Origin: Cryptobacteroides sp934698975
GTDB lineage: Bacteria; Bacteroidota; Bacteroidia; Bacteroidales; UBA932
Length of the DNA stretch: 64,000 bases
Direction: 5' to 3'
NCBI GenBank assembly: GCA_934698975.1
Contig: CAKUVR010000008.1
Span: 1 to 64,000, forward strand
Shown here in pieces: positions 1-9,000 of this stretch; the stretch's first letter is position 1, and the number at the start of each line of letters is the position of its first letter. The position numbers and the translations under genes were made by a program. Below the pieces are notes generated by a model that was not told the DNA's origin, ran no database searches, and saw only the letters and a list, made by a program, of their open reading frames with translations.

Positions 1-548
1 CCCGGCTCGATGTGCGCGAGGGCGGCATCAACCGGAGGACTCAAATGAAATAGCGCTGCTTTCTGCGGAATTAAGGGATGTCATATTCTTTTCTTAAAAA
101 GAGGCAGAGTCTTGCCTCCTACTTCAGCGGTGCGGCTTTCGGGGTTCACCTTGACGTTGCCGAAGGCCATTCCGCTTCTTCCGCTTCCGCCGCTTCTTCT
201 GATCACGCTTTTCACCCTTGCCAGAAGTTCCGCCATATGGAAAGGCTTGGGAAGGTAGTCGTCAGCGCCTTCCTCCAGTCCCAAGACTTTGTCCTCCAGG
301 GAGTCACGAGCTGAGATGATGATCACGTTCATGGTCTTTCCCTCTGCCTTGAATGTCTTCAAGAGGTCAAGCCCGCTCCCGTCCGGCAGCATAATGTCCA
401 ATAGCACGCAGTCGTAGGAGAACAGACTGAGCTTTTCCCATGCTTCATCGTAAGTCGCGGCTTCCTCCACGACATATTGTTCTTTCCTGAGCGCTCTGCC
501 GATCAGTCCGCGCAATGATTCCTCGTCTTCAATCAAAAGTACCTTCAT
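1..548 (-). pseudogene. OmpR-family response regulator, 3' half frameshifted
   Basis: The gene starts at 548 and reads as a normal receiver domain: acidic pair at residues 8-9, phospho-acceptor Asp51 in VLLDIMLPDG, Ser79 and Lys101 (LPKPF). After about residue 150, where the winged-helix DNA-binding domain should begin, the frame ends at 81. Family members are about 225 residues, so some 70 are missing. Beyond the stop, pieces of the expected domain appear in other frames: removing one A from the A-run near 86-91 restores K-E-Y-D-I, and the last 40 bases read VDAALAHIEP in yet another frame. So at least two or three indels are needed. Either this is a decayed gene or the end of an assembly is of poor quality. 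The partner histidine kinase is not in the window. Confidence 0.7.
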
Positions 549-789
549 GACACCACGAAATTACAAAGTAATTCTGGAATAAATCTGAAAAACTGAGTAT
601 TTCCACGGAAGGACTCCGCTGAGGCGGGGGCGGAAATGCCGTGTTTGCACCCAGCCTTTTGATTTTCCGGCTTATCGGGTGCAGGAATCAAGGATCTGCC
701 CCCGGTATATTGACTTTTGGGTAAACAGAGAGGATATGGCGGACAAGGCTGACAGGATAGGCGGTCTGGTCAGGTGGACTGAATTTTCT

Positions 790-821
790 TTTGCCCCAAG
801 GCGAATATTTCGTTATATTTG
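790..821 (+). promoter_or_regulatory. purF promoter
   Basis: TTTG at 790-793 and TATATTTG at 814-821, separated by 20 bases, fit the Bacteroidota -33/-7 consensus (TTTG, TAnnTTTG). Transcription would start near 828, giving a leader of about 53 bases before the purF ATG. The leader contains a small hairpin, AAGGGA-ttg-TCCCTT, at 838-852. Confidence 0.65.
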
Positions 822-829
822 TACTTTGG

Positions 830-839
830 CAAGCGTTAA
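830..839 (+). promoter_or_regulatory. candidate operator CAAGCGTTAA in purF leader
   Basis: The ten bases CAAGCGTTAA sit just downstream of the predicted purF start point. The same ten bases recur at 9624-9633 between xpt and the LacI-family gene. The core AAGCGTTA matches seven of eight positions of the AAnCGnTT centre typical of LacI-family operators. Binding by the nearby regulator is inference. Confidence 0.35.
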
Positions 840-880
840 GGGATTGTCCCTTTAATGGCTGCCTAGTCCGCGAAAGGAAT

Positions 881-2287
881 ATGTTTTCAAAGGAACTTAA
901 AGAAGAATGCGGGGTGTTCGGTGTCTGGGGTGTCCCTCACGCCGCCGAGGTGACCTACTACGGTCTCCATGCACTTCAGCATCGCGGCCAGGAAGGCTGC
1001 GGAATCGTCTCGGTCAACGATAATGGAGAACTTCACCGGGTCAAGGGACTCGGGCTCGTGACCGAAGTCTTCAACAGCGAGAACCTCGGTTCTCTGCACG
1101 GTGACATGGCGATCGGCCATGTGCGTTATTCTACACACGGAGGAGGAGGCATAGAGAATGTCCAGCCGTTCCTGTTCAAGCACAACACTGGGGATTTTGC
1201 CCTTGTACACAATGGCAACGTGGTGAATTCCGCCCAGTTGAGGAAGTACTTGGAGGATCGCGGCAGCCTTTTCCAGTCCACTTCCGACAGTGAGATCCTG
1301 GCCCATTTGATCAAAAAGGAGCCGGTTGAAAGGAACAGCCCGAGAATATACCCGATAATGGAGGCCCTGAATATGATTGAAGGGGCTTTTGCGTTTCTGG
1401 TGATGACCAACCACCGGATTTACGCCATGCGTGACAAGTACGGCCTGAGGCCTCTGTCCATCGGGCGGATCGGCGACGGCTATGTACTCAGCAGCGAGAC
1501 CTGCGCGTTCAGCGTTGTCGGAGCGGAGTTTGTCCGCGATGTGGAGCCTGGTGAGGTCATCACAATCGACCATCACGGAATCAGGAGCCGGAAATATTCA
1601 GACTACCAGCGTCACGCCATGTGCGCCATGGAATATATCTACTTCTCCCGTCCGGACAGTGACATCGAAGGCCGCAACGTCCACTCTTTCAGAAAGGAGA
1701 CCGGCAAGATTCTCTACCGAGAGTCGCATGTGGACGCGGACATTGTGGTCGGAGTTCCGGATTCCAGCCTAAGCGCCGCTTCCGGTTACGCTGAGGCGAG
1801 CGGCCTTCCGAGCGAGATGGGCCTCATCAAGAACCGCTACATCGGCAGGACTTTCATCCAGCCGTCGCAGGAGATGAGGGACAAGGGCGTGAAGATGAAA
1901 CTGTCTCCGGTACGTACCATCGTGAAAGACAAGAGGATAATTCTGGTGGATGACTCGATTGTGCGCGGAACCACATCACTTAGGATTGTCCGTATGCTCC
2001 GCGAGGCCGGGGCGAAGGAGGTCCACATGAGAATCGCCAGTCCGATGATCAAGAATCCGTGCTTCTACGGAGTGGACATGTCCACGCACAAGGAGCTTCT
2101 CTGCTCCTCAAGGAATCTGGAGCAGGCCCGTCAGGCGATCGAGGCCGATTCTCTGGCGTTCCTTTCGGAAGAGGGCCTATTCGAGGCCGGCCATCGCAGT
2201 GACCTTTGCCTGGCCTGCTTCAACGGCAACTACCCGACCGCCCTCTACTCCAGCATTGAAGAGGTCAACGAGGAACACAAGTTCTGA
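881..2287 (+). CDS. purF: amidophosphoribosyltransferase
   Basis: PurF makes phosphoribosylamine from PRPP and glutamine, the first committed step of purine synthesis. I chose the ATG at 881 (468 residues), preceded by GAAAGGAA; an upstream TTG frame at 791 adds residues unlike the family and lies in the promoter. Cys10 (EECGVFG) would become the N-terminal nucleophile after removal of a nine-residue propeptide. The PRPP loop is ILVDDSIVRGTT near residue 355. Cys248, Cys394, Cys443 and Cys446 (CLACF) match the four iron-sulphur ligands of the Bacillus-type enzyme, so this is the 4Fe-4S class. It is followed by purM 79 bases downstream. Confidence 0.97.
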   Translation: MFSKELKEECGVFGVWGVPHAAEVTYYGLHALQHRGQEGCGIVSVNDNGELHRVKGLGLVTEVFNSENLGSLHGDMAIGHVRYSTHGGGGIENVQPFLFKHNTGDFALVHNGNVVNSAQLRKYLEDRGSLFQSTSDSEILAHLIKKEPVERNSPRIYPIMEALNMIEGAFAFLVMTNHRIYAMRDKYGLRPLSIGRIGDGYVLSSETCAFSVVGAEFVRDVEPGEVITIDHHGIRSRKYSDYQRHAMCAMEYIYFSRPDSDIEGRNVHSFRKETGKILYRESHVDADIVVGVPDSSLSAASGYAEASGLPSEMGLIKNRYIGRTFIQPSQEMRDKGVKMKLSPVRTIVKDKRIILVDDSIVRGTTSLRIVRMLREAGAKEVHMRIASPMIKNPCFYGVDMSTHKELLCSSRNLEQARQAIEADSLAFLSEEGLFEAGHRSDLCLACFNGNYPTALYSSIEEVNEEHKF

Positions 2288-2365
2288 TAGATGGATGGCT
2301 GGGAATGCCTTGGTATTCAGAAATATATTTAATGAGATTATAATTAATTAAGAAATATAACTACT

Positions 2366-3400
2366 ATGGCAGTTGATTACGAGAAGGCGGGCGTGAGCCT
2401 CGAAGCGGGTTATGATGTTGTCCGCAGGATCAAGAAACACGTGGCGTCAACCGACAGGCTCGGCGTGATGGGGAACATCGGATCGTTCGGAGGAATGTTC
2501 GATCTTTCAAAGCTGAACATCAAGGAGCCGATTCTGGTCAGCGGAACGGACGGAGTCGGCACGAAACTCAAACTGGCGTTCGCGATGGACAAGCACGACA
2601 CAATCGGCATTGATGCCGTGGCGATGTGCGTGAACGATGTTCTGGCCCAAGGAGCGGAACCTCTGGTGTTCCTTGACTATGTGGCTCAGGGAAAGACCCG
2701 TCCGGAGGTGGTCGAGGCCATCGTTGCCGGAGTCGCGGAAGGCTGCCGTCAGGCCGGTTGCGCCCTAGTGGGCGGAGAAACCGCTGAGATGCCTGGAATG
2801 TACGAGGACGGTGAATATGACATCGCTGGCTACACCACAGGTGTCGTGGAGAAATCCAAACTCATCGACGGCACGAAAGTCAATGCTGGGGATGTCCTTG
2901 TGGGAATAGCCTCCACCGGAGTCCACAGCAACGGTTTCAGCCTCGTCCGCAAGATCTTCTCCGACAACAATCTGGATCTGTTCAAGGTCTATCCTGAACT
3001 GGAGTCTGACCAGCCGCTCGGTCTGGTCGCCCTGACTCCGACCAGAATCTATGTCAAGCAGGTTCTGGATGTCATCCGCAACTGCGACGTACACGGAGTC
3101 GCCCACATCACCGGCGGCGGCTTTGACGAGAACATTCCGAGAATCCTCCGCGAAGGTCAGGGCATCGAGGTACAGGAAGGCTCGTGGACAATCCTTCCGA
3201 TCTTCCGCTTCCTGGAGAAGTACGGCAACATCCCTCACAGAGAGATGTTCAACATATTCAACATGGGCATCGGAATGGTTCTGGCTTTGGATGAGTCCGA
3301 GGCTCAGACGGCCGTCGACATCCTTGCCGCCCATGGAGACAAGGCGACCGTCATCGGCCGCGTCACCGACAAGCCGGGTGTGGATATTCATTTGCTGTAG
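2366..3400 (+). CDS. purM: phosphoribosylformylglycinamidine cyclo-ligase
   Basis: PurM closes the imidazole ring to give aminoimidazole ribonucleotide, step five of purine synthesis. The 344-residue protein has the usual length and family blocks: DYEKAGVSLEAG at the start, SGTDGVGTK near residue 60, ALVGGETAEMPGMY near 135, and HITGGGFDENIPR near 250. The ATG follows an AT-rich 78-base gap after purF with no clear promoter, so read-through from purF is likely. Confidence 0.96.
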   Translation: MAVDYEKAGVSLEAGYDVVRRIKKHVASTDRLGVMGNIGSFGGMFDLSKLNIKEPILVSGTDGVGTKLKLAFAMDKHDTIGIDAVAMCVNDVLAQGAEPLVFLDYVAQGKTRPEVVEAIVAGVAEGCRQAGCALVGGETAEMPGMYEDGEYDIAGYTTGVVEKSKLIDGTKVNAGDVLVGIASTGVHSNGFSLVRKIFSDNNLDLFKVYPELESDQPLGLVALTPTRIYVKQVLDVIRNCDVHGVAHITGGGFDENIPRILREGQGIEVQEGSWTILPIFRFLEKYGNIPHREMFNIFNMGIGMVLALDESEAQTAVDILAAHGDKATVIGRVTDKPGVDIHLL

Positions 3401-3461
3401 TCGGACCCATCGAGAAACATGATGAAGGTTATTGTTTGAAGGTTTCTAAGGTTGGATTATT

Positions 3462-3473
3462 TGAACATGTTCA
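3462..3473. promoter_or_regulatory. 12-bp palindrome upstream of purH
   Basis: TGAACATGTTCA is a perfect palindrome lying 13 bases before the purH start codon. Its position and symmetry suit a dimer-binding site, but no copy was noticed at the other purine genes, so its role is open. Confidence 0.25.
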
Positions 3474-3486
3474 TTTAAAGTATATT

Positions 3487-5070
3487 ATGCGAGCTTTAAT
3501 CAGTGTAAGTGACAAGACGGGTGTCGTTGATTTCGCCCGGGAACTCGTGTCGCTCGGATGGGAGATCCTTTCCACCAGCGGCACTATGAAGATGTTGAAA
3601 GAGGCAGGTCTGCCTGTGACCAGCGTGAGTGATGTCACGGGATTCCCCGAGATTTGCGACGGTCGTGTGAAGACCCTTCATCCTAAGATTCACGGTGCCC
3701 TTCTTGCGCGCAGGGATATTCCTGATCATATGAAGCAGTTGAGCGACAACGGAATAGAAAAGATCGACCTCGTCTGCGTCAACCTCTATCCATTCCGTGA
3801 GACCATCGCCAAGCCTGATGTCACAATGGAGGATGCGGTCGAACACATCGACATCGGTGGCCCGTCAATGCTTCGCAGCGCTGCCAAGAACTGGGCCTCG
3901 GTCACGGTTGTCGTCAACCCTGAGGACTATGCGACGGTCATCTCCGAGATCAAGGCGACCGGTGACACGACCCCGCAGACCCGCCTACAGTTGTCCGCCA
4001 AGGCCTACACCCACACCGCTGAGTACGACAGCGCAATCGCGACCTATATGCGCGCCCAGGCCGGCCTTCCGGAGAAACTGTTCCTTGAATATGACATCTG
4101 CCAGCATCTCCGCTACGGTGAGAACCCTCACCAGCAGGCCAAGTTCTACAAGACCCTGAAGCCGGTTCCATATTCATTGGCCACCGCCGAGCAGTTGAAT
4201 GGCAAGGAACTGTCCTACAATAATATTCAGGATGCCAACGCCGCCTTGAACATCGTCCGTGAGTTCAGCGAGCCTTTCGCCGTGGGACTCAAGCATATGA
4301 ACCCGTGCGGGGCAGGACTCGGAACCGATGTTGTGGATGCTTGGAAGAAAGTTTACGAGGGAGACAAGACCTCGATCTTCGGTGGCATAGTGGCATTCAA
4401 TCGTGAGGTCAACCTAGAGGTCGCCCAGCTGTTGAAGCCGATTTTCCTTGAGATCGTGATGGCTCCGTCATTCGCTCCGGATGCCCTTGAACTTCTCCGC
4501 ACCAAGAAAAACCTGCGTGTTCTGAAAGTGAATATGGAAGGCTCTGTCAAGGAGCAGATGCAGTGCGTCAGCGTCAACGGAGGGCTTTTGGTTCAGAATC
4601 AGGACCTTACTATCGTTCCTGTGACCGCATCTCAGACTGTTACCGAGACCAAGCCGACAGAAGAGCAGATCATTGATCTTAACTTCACTTGGAGGATTGT
4701 CAAGCATGTCAAGTCCAACGCCATCACGGTCGGCAAGGCCGGAATGATCTACGGCGTAGGCGCTGGTCAGATGAACCGTGTAGGCTCCGCCGAATTGGCT
4801 CTCAAGCAGGCCGCCGCCACTTTGGCCGAGGAGGAGACCGCCAAGACAGGCGTTCCTGTTGACCCTAAGGAGGCTGCCCGCAAGGCCGGTCTCGTGCTGG
4901 CTTCCGACGCTTTCTTCCCGTTCGATGACTGCGTGACCCTTGCCGCTGAGTATGGCGTGAAAGCCATCGTGCAGCCTGGCGGATCCGTCCGTGACGAGGA
5001 TTCCATAAAGAAGTGCAATGAGCTTGGCATCGCCATGGTCTTCACCGGAGAACGTCATTTCAAACATTAG
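3487..5070 (+). CDS. purH: bifunctional AICAR formyltransferase / IMP cyclohydrolase
   Basis: PurH carries out the last two steps to IMP. I start at the ATG at 3487 because the product then begins MRALISVSDKTGVVDFAR, the usual N-terminus; the extra 17 upstream residues of the open frame are not family-like. The protein is 527 residues. The N-terminal cyclohydrolase domain includes GFPEICDGRVKTLHPKIHG, and the C-terminal formyltransferase domain includes LRYGENPHQQA, KHMNPCGAG and the end block ASDAFFPFDDCV. It lies 86 bases after purM. Confidence 0.97.
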   Translation: MRALISVSDKTGVVDFARELVSLGWEILSTSGTMKMLKEAGLPVTSVSDVTGFPEICDGRVKTLHPKIHGALLARRDIPDHMKQLSDNGIEKIDLVCVNLYPFRETIAKPDVTMEDAVEHIDIGGPSMLRSAAKNWASVTVVVNPEDYATVISEIKATGDTTPQTRLQLSAKAYTHTAEYDSAIATYMRAQAGLPEKLFLEYDICQHLRYGENPHQQAKFYKTLKPVPYSLATAEQLNGKELSYNNIQDANAALNIVREFSEPFAVGLKHMNPCGAGLGTDVVDAWKKVYEGDKTSIFGGIVAFNREVNLEVAQLLKPIFLEIVMAPSFAPDALELLRTKKNLRVLKVNMEGSVKEQMQCVSVNGGLLVQNQDLTIVPVTASQTVTETKPTEEQIIDLNFTWRIVKHVKSNAITVGKAGMIYGVGAGQMNRVGSAELALKQAAATLAEEETAKTGVPVDPKEAARKAGLVLASDAFFPFDDCVTLAAEYGVKAIVQPGGSVRDEDSIKKCNELGIAMVFTGERHFKH

Positions 5071-5245
5071 TCTTCCGTGGAGAGTAATCATCTGATTGAC
5101 AGTTCTTTGCGCATTTGTCTTTAGTTGATCACTACTAAAGATAATTGCCTTATTTGTTGATTATTAATTAGTTATATTTTACAAATGCATCTTTATGCGA
5201 GTATTCCATTTCGAATCAACGAACAAGAGTGACGGCAAGACAATC

Positions 5246-6604
5246 ATGCTGGATACTCTACTGTCCAAGAATGTGCTGGTTGTCGGGGGAGGTGGACGTG
5301 AGCATGCCATTGTGGATGCTCTCAGCCGTTCCAGAAGCGTCGGCAAGATCTATTGCGCTCCGGGCAACGCCGGGATTGCAGCTCAGGCCGAGTGTGTGCC
5401 CCTGAAGGAGACACAGATCTCTGAACTCGTGGAGTTTGCCAAGGAGCACGGGGTTGACCTTACCGTGGTCGGCCCGGAAATTCCTCTCTCCGCAGGAATC
5501 ACGGATGCATTCACGAAGGCCGGCTTGAGAATATTCGGTCCTTCAGCCGCTGCCGCCCGCATCGAGTCCAGCAAGGACTTCGCCAAGCAACTGATGGCGA
5601 AGTACGGCATCCCGACCGCAGCCTTCAAGACATTCGACAACTACGATGATGCCATTGAATATGTCAGCAGACATTCCTTCCCGGTTGTTCTGAAATATGA
5701 CGGCCTGGCCGCCGGCAAGGGTGTCGTCATTCCGGAGACCTTCTCGGATGCCCAGGCGGCACTGAAGGACATGCTGCTGGACGATAAGTTCGGCAAGGGT
5801 AAGGTTGTGGTCGAGGAATATCTCACCGGTCCAGAGTTCTCGTTTATGTGTTTTGTGAACGGTGAAGAGGTCTTTCCTCTGGCCGTCGCCCAAGACCACA
5901 AGAGGGCGTTCGAAGGCGACAAAGGCCCCAACACAGGCGGTATGGGAGCATATTCACCTGTCCCTGTCATCACCGCCGAGGATGAGGAATATGCCCTTGA
6001 GCACATCATGAAGAAGACCGCGGCCGCGATGGTCGCCGAAGGCTGTCCGTTTAACGGATTGCTTTACGGAGGTCTGATGAAGACTCCGTCAGGGATCAAG
6101 GTGATCGAGTTCAACTGTCGTTTCGGAGACCCTGAGACTGAGGTGGTTCTGCCTCGTCTGGAGTCCGACATATTCGAAATCTTCTGTGCCATCACAGATG
6201 GCGGCAGGCTCGTGAACGCTCCGGAAGGAACGGATGTGGCAGAAGGGGTGAAGATTCCTTCATCTCAGTTGATGCCTGAGATCAAGTGGTCGGAAGAGCC
6301 GACCCTTGGTTTCGTCATGGCCTCGAAAGGCTATCCGGGCTCTTATGATAAAGGCTTTGCAATCACAGGATTGGAGGACGCTTTGTCCGATCCGTCTGTT
6401 AAGGTCTATCAGATGGGAACCAAGGAAGTTGTTGATCCACAGTCTGGTGAGAAGTCTCTTGTGACATCCGGAGGCCGTGTCCTGATGGTTGTCGCCTCAG
6501 GTGAGAGCCTTCGCCAAGCACGCGACAAGGCCCTCTCTGCCGTACGCAAAATTCACTGCGACAACCTCTTTTACCGTTCCGACATCGGACATCTTGTACT
6601 TTAG
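5246..6604 (+). CDS. purD: phosphoribosylamine-glycine ligase
   Basis: PurD joins glycine to phosphoribosylamine, step two of purine synthesis. It is an ATP-grasp enzyme: KNVLVVGGGGREHAI at the start, VLKYDGLAAGKGVV in the ATP-grasp region, and EFNCRFGDPETEVVLPR near the metal site. The frame is open from 5195. The ATG at 5246 gives 452 residues and an N-terminus closer to the family, so I prefer it; 5195 would add 17 residues. A weak promoter-like pair, TTTG at 5153 and TATATTTT at 5174, lies upstream. Confidence 0.94.
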   Translation: MLDTLLSKNVLVVGGGGREHAIVDALSRSRSVGKIYCAPGNAGIAAQAECVPLKETQISELVEFAKEHGVDLTVVGPEIPLSAGITDAFTKAGLRIFGPSAAAARIESSKDFAKQLMAKYGIPTAAFKTFDNYDDAIEYVSRHSFPVVLKYDGLAAGKGVVIPETFSDAQAALKDMLLDDKFGKGKVVVEEYLTGPEFSFMCFVNGEEVFPLAVAQDHKRAFEGDKGPNTGGMGAYSPVPVITAEDEEYALEHIMKKTAAAMVAEGCPFNGLLYGGLMKTPSGIKVIEFNCRFGDPETEVVLPRLESDIFEIFCAITDGGRLVNAPEGTDVAEGVKIPSSQLMPEIKWSEEPTLGFVMASKGYPGSYDKGFAITGLEDALSDPSVKVYQMGTKEVVDPQSGEKSLVTSGGRVLMVVASGESLRQARDKALSAVRKIHCDNLFYRSDIGHLVL

Positions 6605-6634
6605 GTCGGTCACTGAGCCTGTCGAAGTGCCGAC
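6605..6634. repeat. short dispersed palindrome, copy A
   Basis: It begins directly after the purD stop codon. Arms GTCGG and CACT pair with AGTG and CCGAC around the core GAGCCTGTCGA. Related copies are at 10680, 10821 and 35520, with different but still complementary arms. Confidence 0.7.
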
Positions 6635-6662
6635 ATAACAATAAGAAAACAGATTTATACTT

Positions 6663-7523
6663 ATGATCATAAGTGGAAAAGACCTTGCGGCCCGTCTAAA
6701 GGCCCAAATGGCCGAGCAGGTGGCCACATTCCCTGCAAAATATGGCCGTGTGCCTCATCTGGTTGTGATTCTGGTCGGAGATGATCCGGGCAGCCAGACA
6801 TACGTTAGGAATAAGGCCAAGGCCTGCGATGTCGTTGGTATCAAGAACACAACGGTCAGGATGCCCGCTGACACTCCCGAGCAGGAACTTCTTGACAAGA
6901 TAGCCGAACTCAACGCTGACGACACCGTTGACGGCATCCTTGTCCAGCTTCCTCTCCCGAAGCAGATAAGCGAGCCGAAGGTGATTGAGGCCATTGCCCA
7001 GTCCAAGGACGTGGACGGTTTCCATCCGCTCAACACGGCTGCCCTCTGGCAAAAGAGACCGAACTCGTCCTGCGTGGTCCCTTGCACCCCGATGGGTATC
7101 ATCCGGCTCCTTGAGGACGCGAACTACGAGATCGCCGGCAAGAACGCCGTCGTGATCGGTCGCAGCCAGATCGTCGGCCTACCGATCTCCAAACTCCTTC
7201 TTGACAGAAACGCAACTGTAACCATCTGCCATTCAAGAACAAAGAACCTTTCTGAGTTCACCAGACAAGCAGACATTCTTGTCGTTGCCATAGGCCGCGC
7301 GAAATTCGTGACCGGAGATATGGTCAAGGACGGAGCCGCCGTGATCGACGTGGGAATGGATCTTGACGAGAACGGCAAACTTTGCGGCGACGTGGACTTC
7401 GCCTCCGTAGAGCCGAAAGCCTCTGTAATCACCCCTGTCCCTGGCGGCGTCGGCCCGATGACCATCTGCTGTCTCATGGAAAACACCATCCAGTGCTTCC
7501 TAGGCAAGGTAGTTGTCCGTTAA
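6663..7523 (+). CDS. folD: methylene-THF dehydrogenase / methenyl-THF cyclohydrolase
   Basis: FolD interconverts methylene- and formyl-tetrahydrofolate, supplying the one-carbon donor for purine synthesis, including the PurH step. The 286-residue protein has family length. Signature blocks are VGDDPGSQTYVRNKAKAC near residue 38, DGILVQLPLPKQ near 95, VIGRSQIVGLPISKLLL near 160, and TPVPGGVGPMTICCLMENT near the end. It lies 58 bases after purD across repeat copy A. Confidence 0.97.
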   Translation: MIISGKDLAARLKAQMAEQVATFPAKYGRVPHLVVILVGDDPGSQTYVRNKAKACDVVGIKNTTVRMPADTPEQELLDKIAELNADDTVDGILVQLPLPKQISEPKVIEAIAQSKDVDGFHPLNTAALWQKRPNSSCVVPCTPMGIIRLLEDANYEIAGKNAVVIGRSQIVGLPISKLLLDRNATVTICHSRTKNLSEFTRQADILVVAIGRAKFVTGDMVKDGAAVIDVGMDLDENGKLCGDVDFASVEPKASVITPVPGGVGPMTICCLMENTIQCFLGKVVVR

Positions 7524-7586
7524 TATAGCGACGAATCCATCTTCAGCAATAAGACGGTAATATCCCGGCTTATGGAAATCCTGTAA

Positions 7587-7666
7587 GGTTGTTTTGTGTT
7601 GCAAAGAAAATAGATTCTCAAATTTTGGTAACGTGCAAAATTTGAGAATCTATTTTCTTTACAACC
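7587..7666. repeat. long hairpin with GTAACGTG loop, copy 1
   Basis: A perfect 25-base inverted repeat (7603-7627 and 7636-7660) surrounds the loop GTAACGTG. A further GGTTGT/ACAACC pair lies outside (7587-7592, 7661-7666), with ten unpaired bases on the left side. It sits between the convergent genes folD and the xanthine permease. There is no T-run after either arm, so it is not a classic terminator. Copy 2 is at 10739. Confidence 0.85.
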
Positions 7667-7694
7667 AATCGTACTATCGCCATTCATCGGCACG

Positions 7695-8996
7695 CTAGGC
7701 GTTCTCCTTCTCTTTCGGAAGGATGAGATTGAGTATGACTGCAAGCACGAACACGACGGCCACGCAGTTCTCGGCGAAGACGGTCTTGACGATGTCAGGG
7801 AAGATGTTGAACATCTGGGAAGCCGATGTGAAGCCGAGGCCAACGCTGAGCGAGAGGCTGGCGATGATCATGTTACGGTTTCCGAACCCACACTTCGCCA
7901 TCATTCCGAATCCCGCGAAGAGGATGCTTCCGAACATCATGATTGTACATCCACCGAGTACCGCCTGTGGAATCGTTGTCAGGGTGAGGCCGACAGCCGG
8001 GAACACACCGCCGATGATCATGATGGCTGCTCCGGTGGCGATGGCGAAACGGTTGACCACTCCGCTCATCGTGGCAAGTCCTACGTTCTGGCTGAACGAT
8101 GTAATCGGAGTACATCCGAAAAGACCTGCGATCGAGCTGACGAAACCGTCGCAGGCGATGCTTCCGCCGAGCTCACGGTTGGTAGGCTGCCGCTTGAGGG
8201 CTCCCGCGCAAAGCGCGCTGGTGTCACCGATGGTCTCGGTGGCGCTGACCATATAGATGGCGATGATGGAAAGTATGGCTCCGAGGTTGAATTCAGGCTT
8301 GAAAGGCAGGAACTTAGGAAGAGAGATAAATCCTGCCCCGCTGAGCGCTCCGAAGTCCACCATGCCCATAAATAATGACAGGACATAGCCGACAATCAAT
8401 CCAACGAGCACCGAAAGCGAGCGAAGGAAACCTTTTCCGAACACCTGACAGACAAGGCAGGTGAGGAGAGTCACCGAACCGATGATCCAGTTGTGCGCGG
8501 CTCCGAAATCAGCGGCTCCCTGGCCGCCTGCAAAACTGTTCGCGCCGATAGGAAGCAGGGAGAATCCGATTGCAGTGACCACGGTCGCCGCCACGATAGG
8601 AGGTACCAACTTGACCCAGTACTTGACAAAGAGCCCAAGCAGTCCTTCTACGATACCGCCGATGATCACGGCTCCCATCAGAGTTCCCATACCCATTGTG
8701 GATCCTATGAATATGGCGAGAGAGAGGAATGTGAAGCTGATACCCATAACGATAGGCAGTCTTGAACCAATCTTCCAGACAGGATAAAGCTGTACGAGAG
8801 TGCCGATACCGGCGATGATCATACAGTTCTGGATTAGAGCTCCTTGGAGCGCGGAGTCAACACCGACGACTCCTGCGAGGATGATGATAGGGGTGATGTT
8901 GCTCACGAACATCGCAAGCACGTGCTGGAGACCGAACGGAACGGCCTGAGCTACCGGAACACGCCCGTCTAGCTCATAAATGTTGGACTTTGCCAT
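7695..8996 (-). CDS. pbuX: xanthine/uracil permease family transporter (NCS2)
   Basis: This is a 433-residue membrane protein of the nucleobase:cation symporter-2 family. I start at 8996 (MAKSNIYELDGR); the frame remains open upstream but would run into xpt. About 12 hydrophobic segments are visible. Family blocks are VPFGLQHVLAMFVSNITP near residue 16 and SATETIGDTSALC near 255. It follows xpt by four bases, which points to xanthine as substrate; uracil or other purines cannot be excluded. Confidence 0.9.
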   Translation of the reverse strand: MAKSNIYELDGRVPVAQAVPFGLQHVLAMFVSNITPIIILAGVVGVDSALQGALIQNCMIIAGIGTLVQLYPVWKIGSRLPIVMGISFTFLSLAIFIGSTMGMGTLMGAVIIGGIVEGLLGLFVKYWVKLVPPIVAATVVTAIGFSLLPIGANSFAGGQGAADFGAAHNWIIGSVTLLTCLVCQVFGKGFLRSLSVLVGLIVGYVLSLFMGMVDFGALSGAGFISLPKFLPFKPEFNLGAILSIIAIYMVSATETIGDTSALCAGALKRQPTNRELGGSIACDGFVSSIAGLFGCTPITSFSQNVGLATMSGVVNRFAIATGAAIMIIGGVFPAVGLTLTTIPQAVLGGCTIMMFGSILFAGFGMMAKCGFGNRNMIIASLSLSVGLGFTSASQMFNIFPDIVKTVFAENCVAVVFVLAVILNLILPKEKENA

Positions 8997-9000
8997 AGAC

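Larger units (their letters stand above)
549..880. other. intergenic region between response regulator and purF
   Basis: About 330 bases with no convincing gene. It holds an imperfect hairpin with arms GCACCC/GGGTGC (647-652 and 677-682), an inner GCC/GGC pair, and no T-run, so it is not an intrinsic terminator. The purF promoter and leader lie at its right end. I recognise no riboswitch. Confidence 0.6.

Noticed and set aside
791..880. TTG-started extension of purF
   Set aside because: It would place 30 unfamiliar residues before the catalytic cysteine region and lies within the promoter; the ATG at 881 has a GAAAGGAA lead and fits the known propeptide length.
887..1576. 229-residue open frame opposite purF
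   Set aside because: It is an antisense shadow of a well-supported gene; high G+C third positions keep the opposite frame open. The same reasoning removes the long antisense frames in purM, rpoC, rpoB, dapA and the M16 gene.
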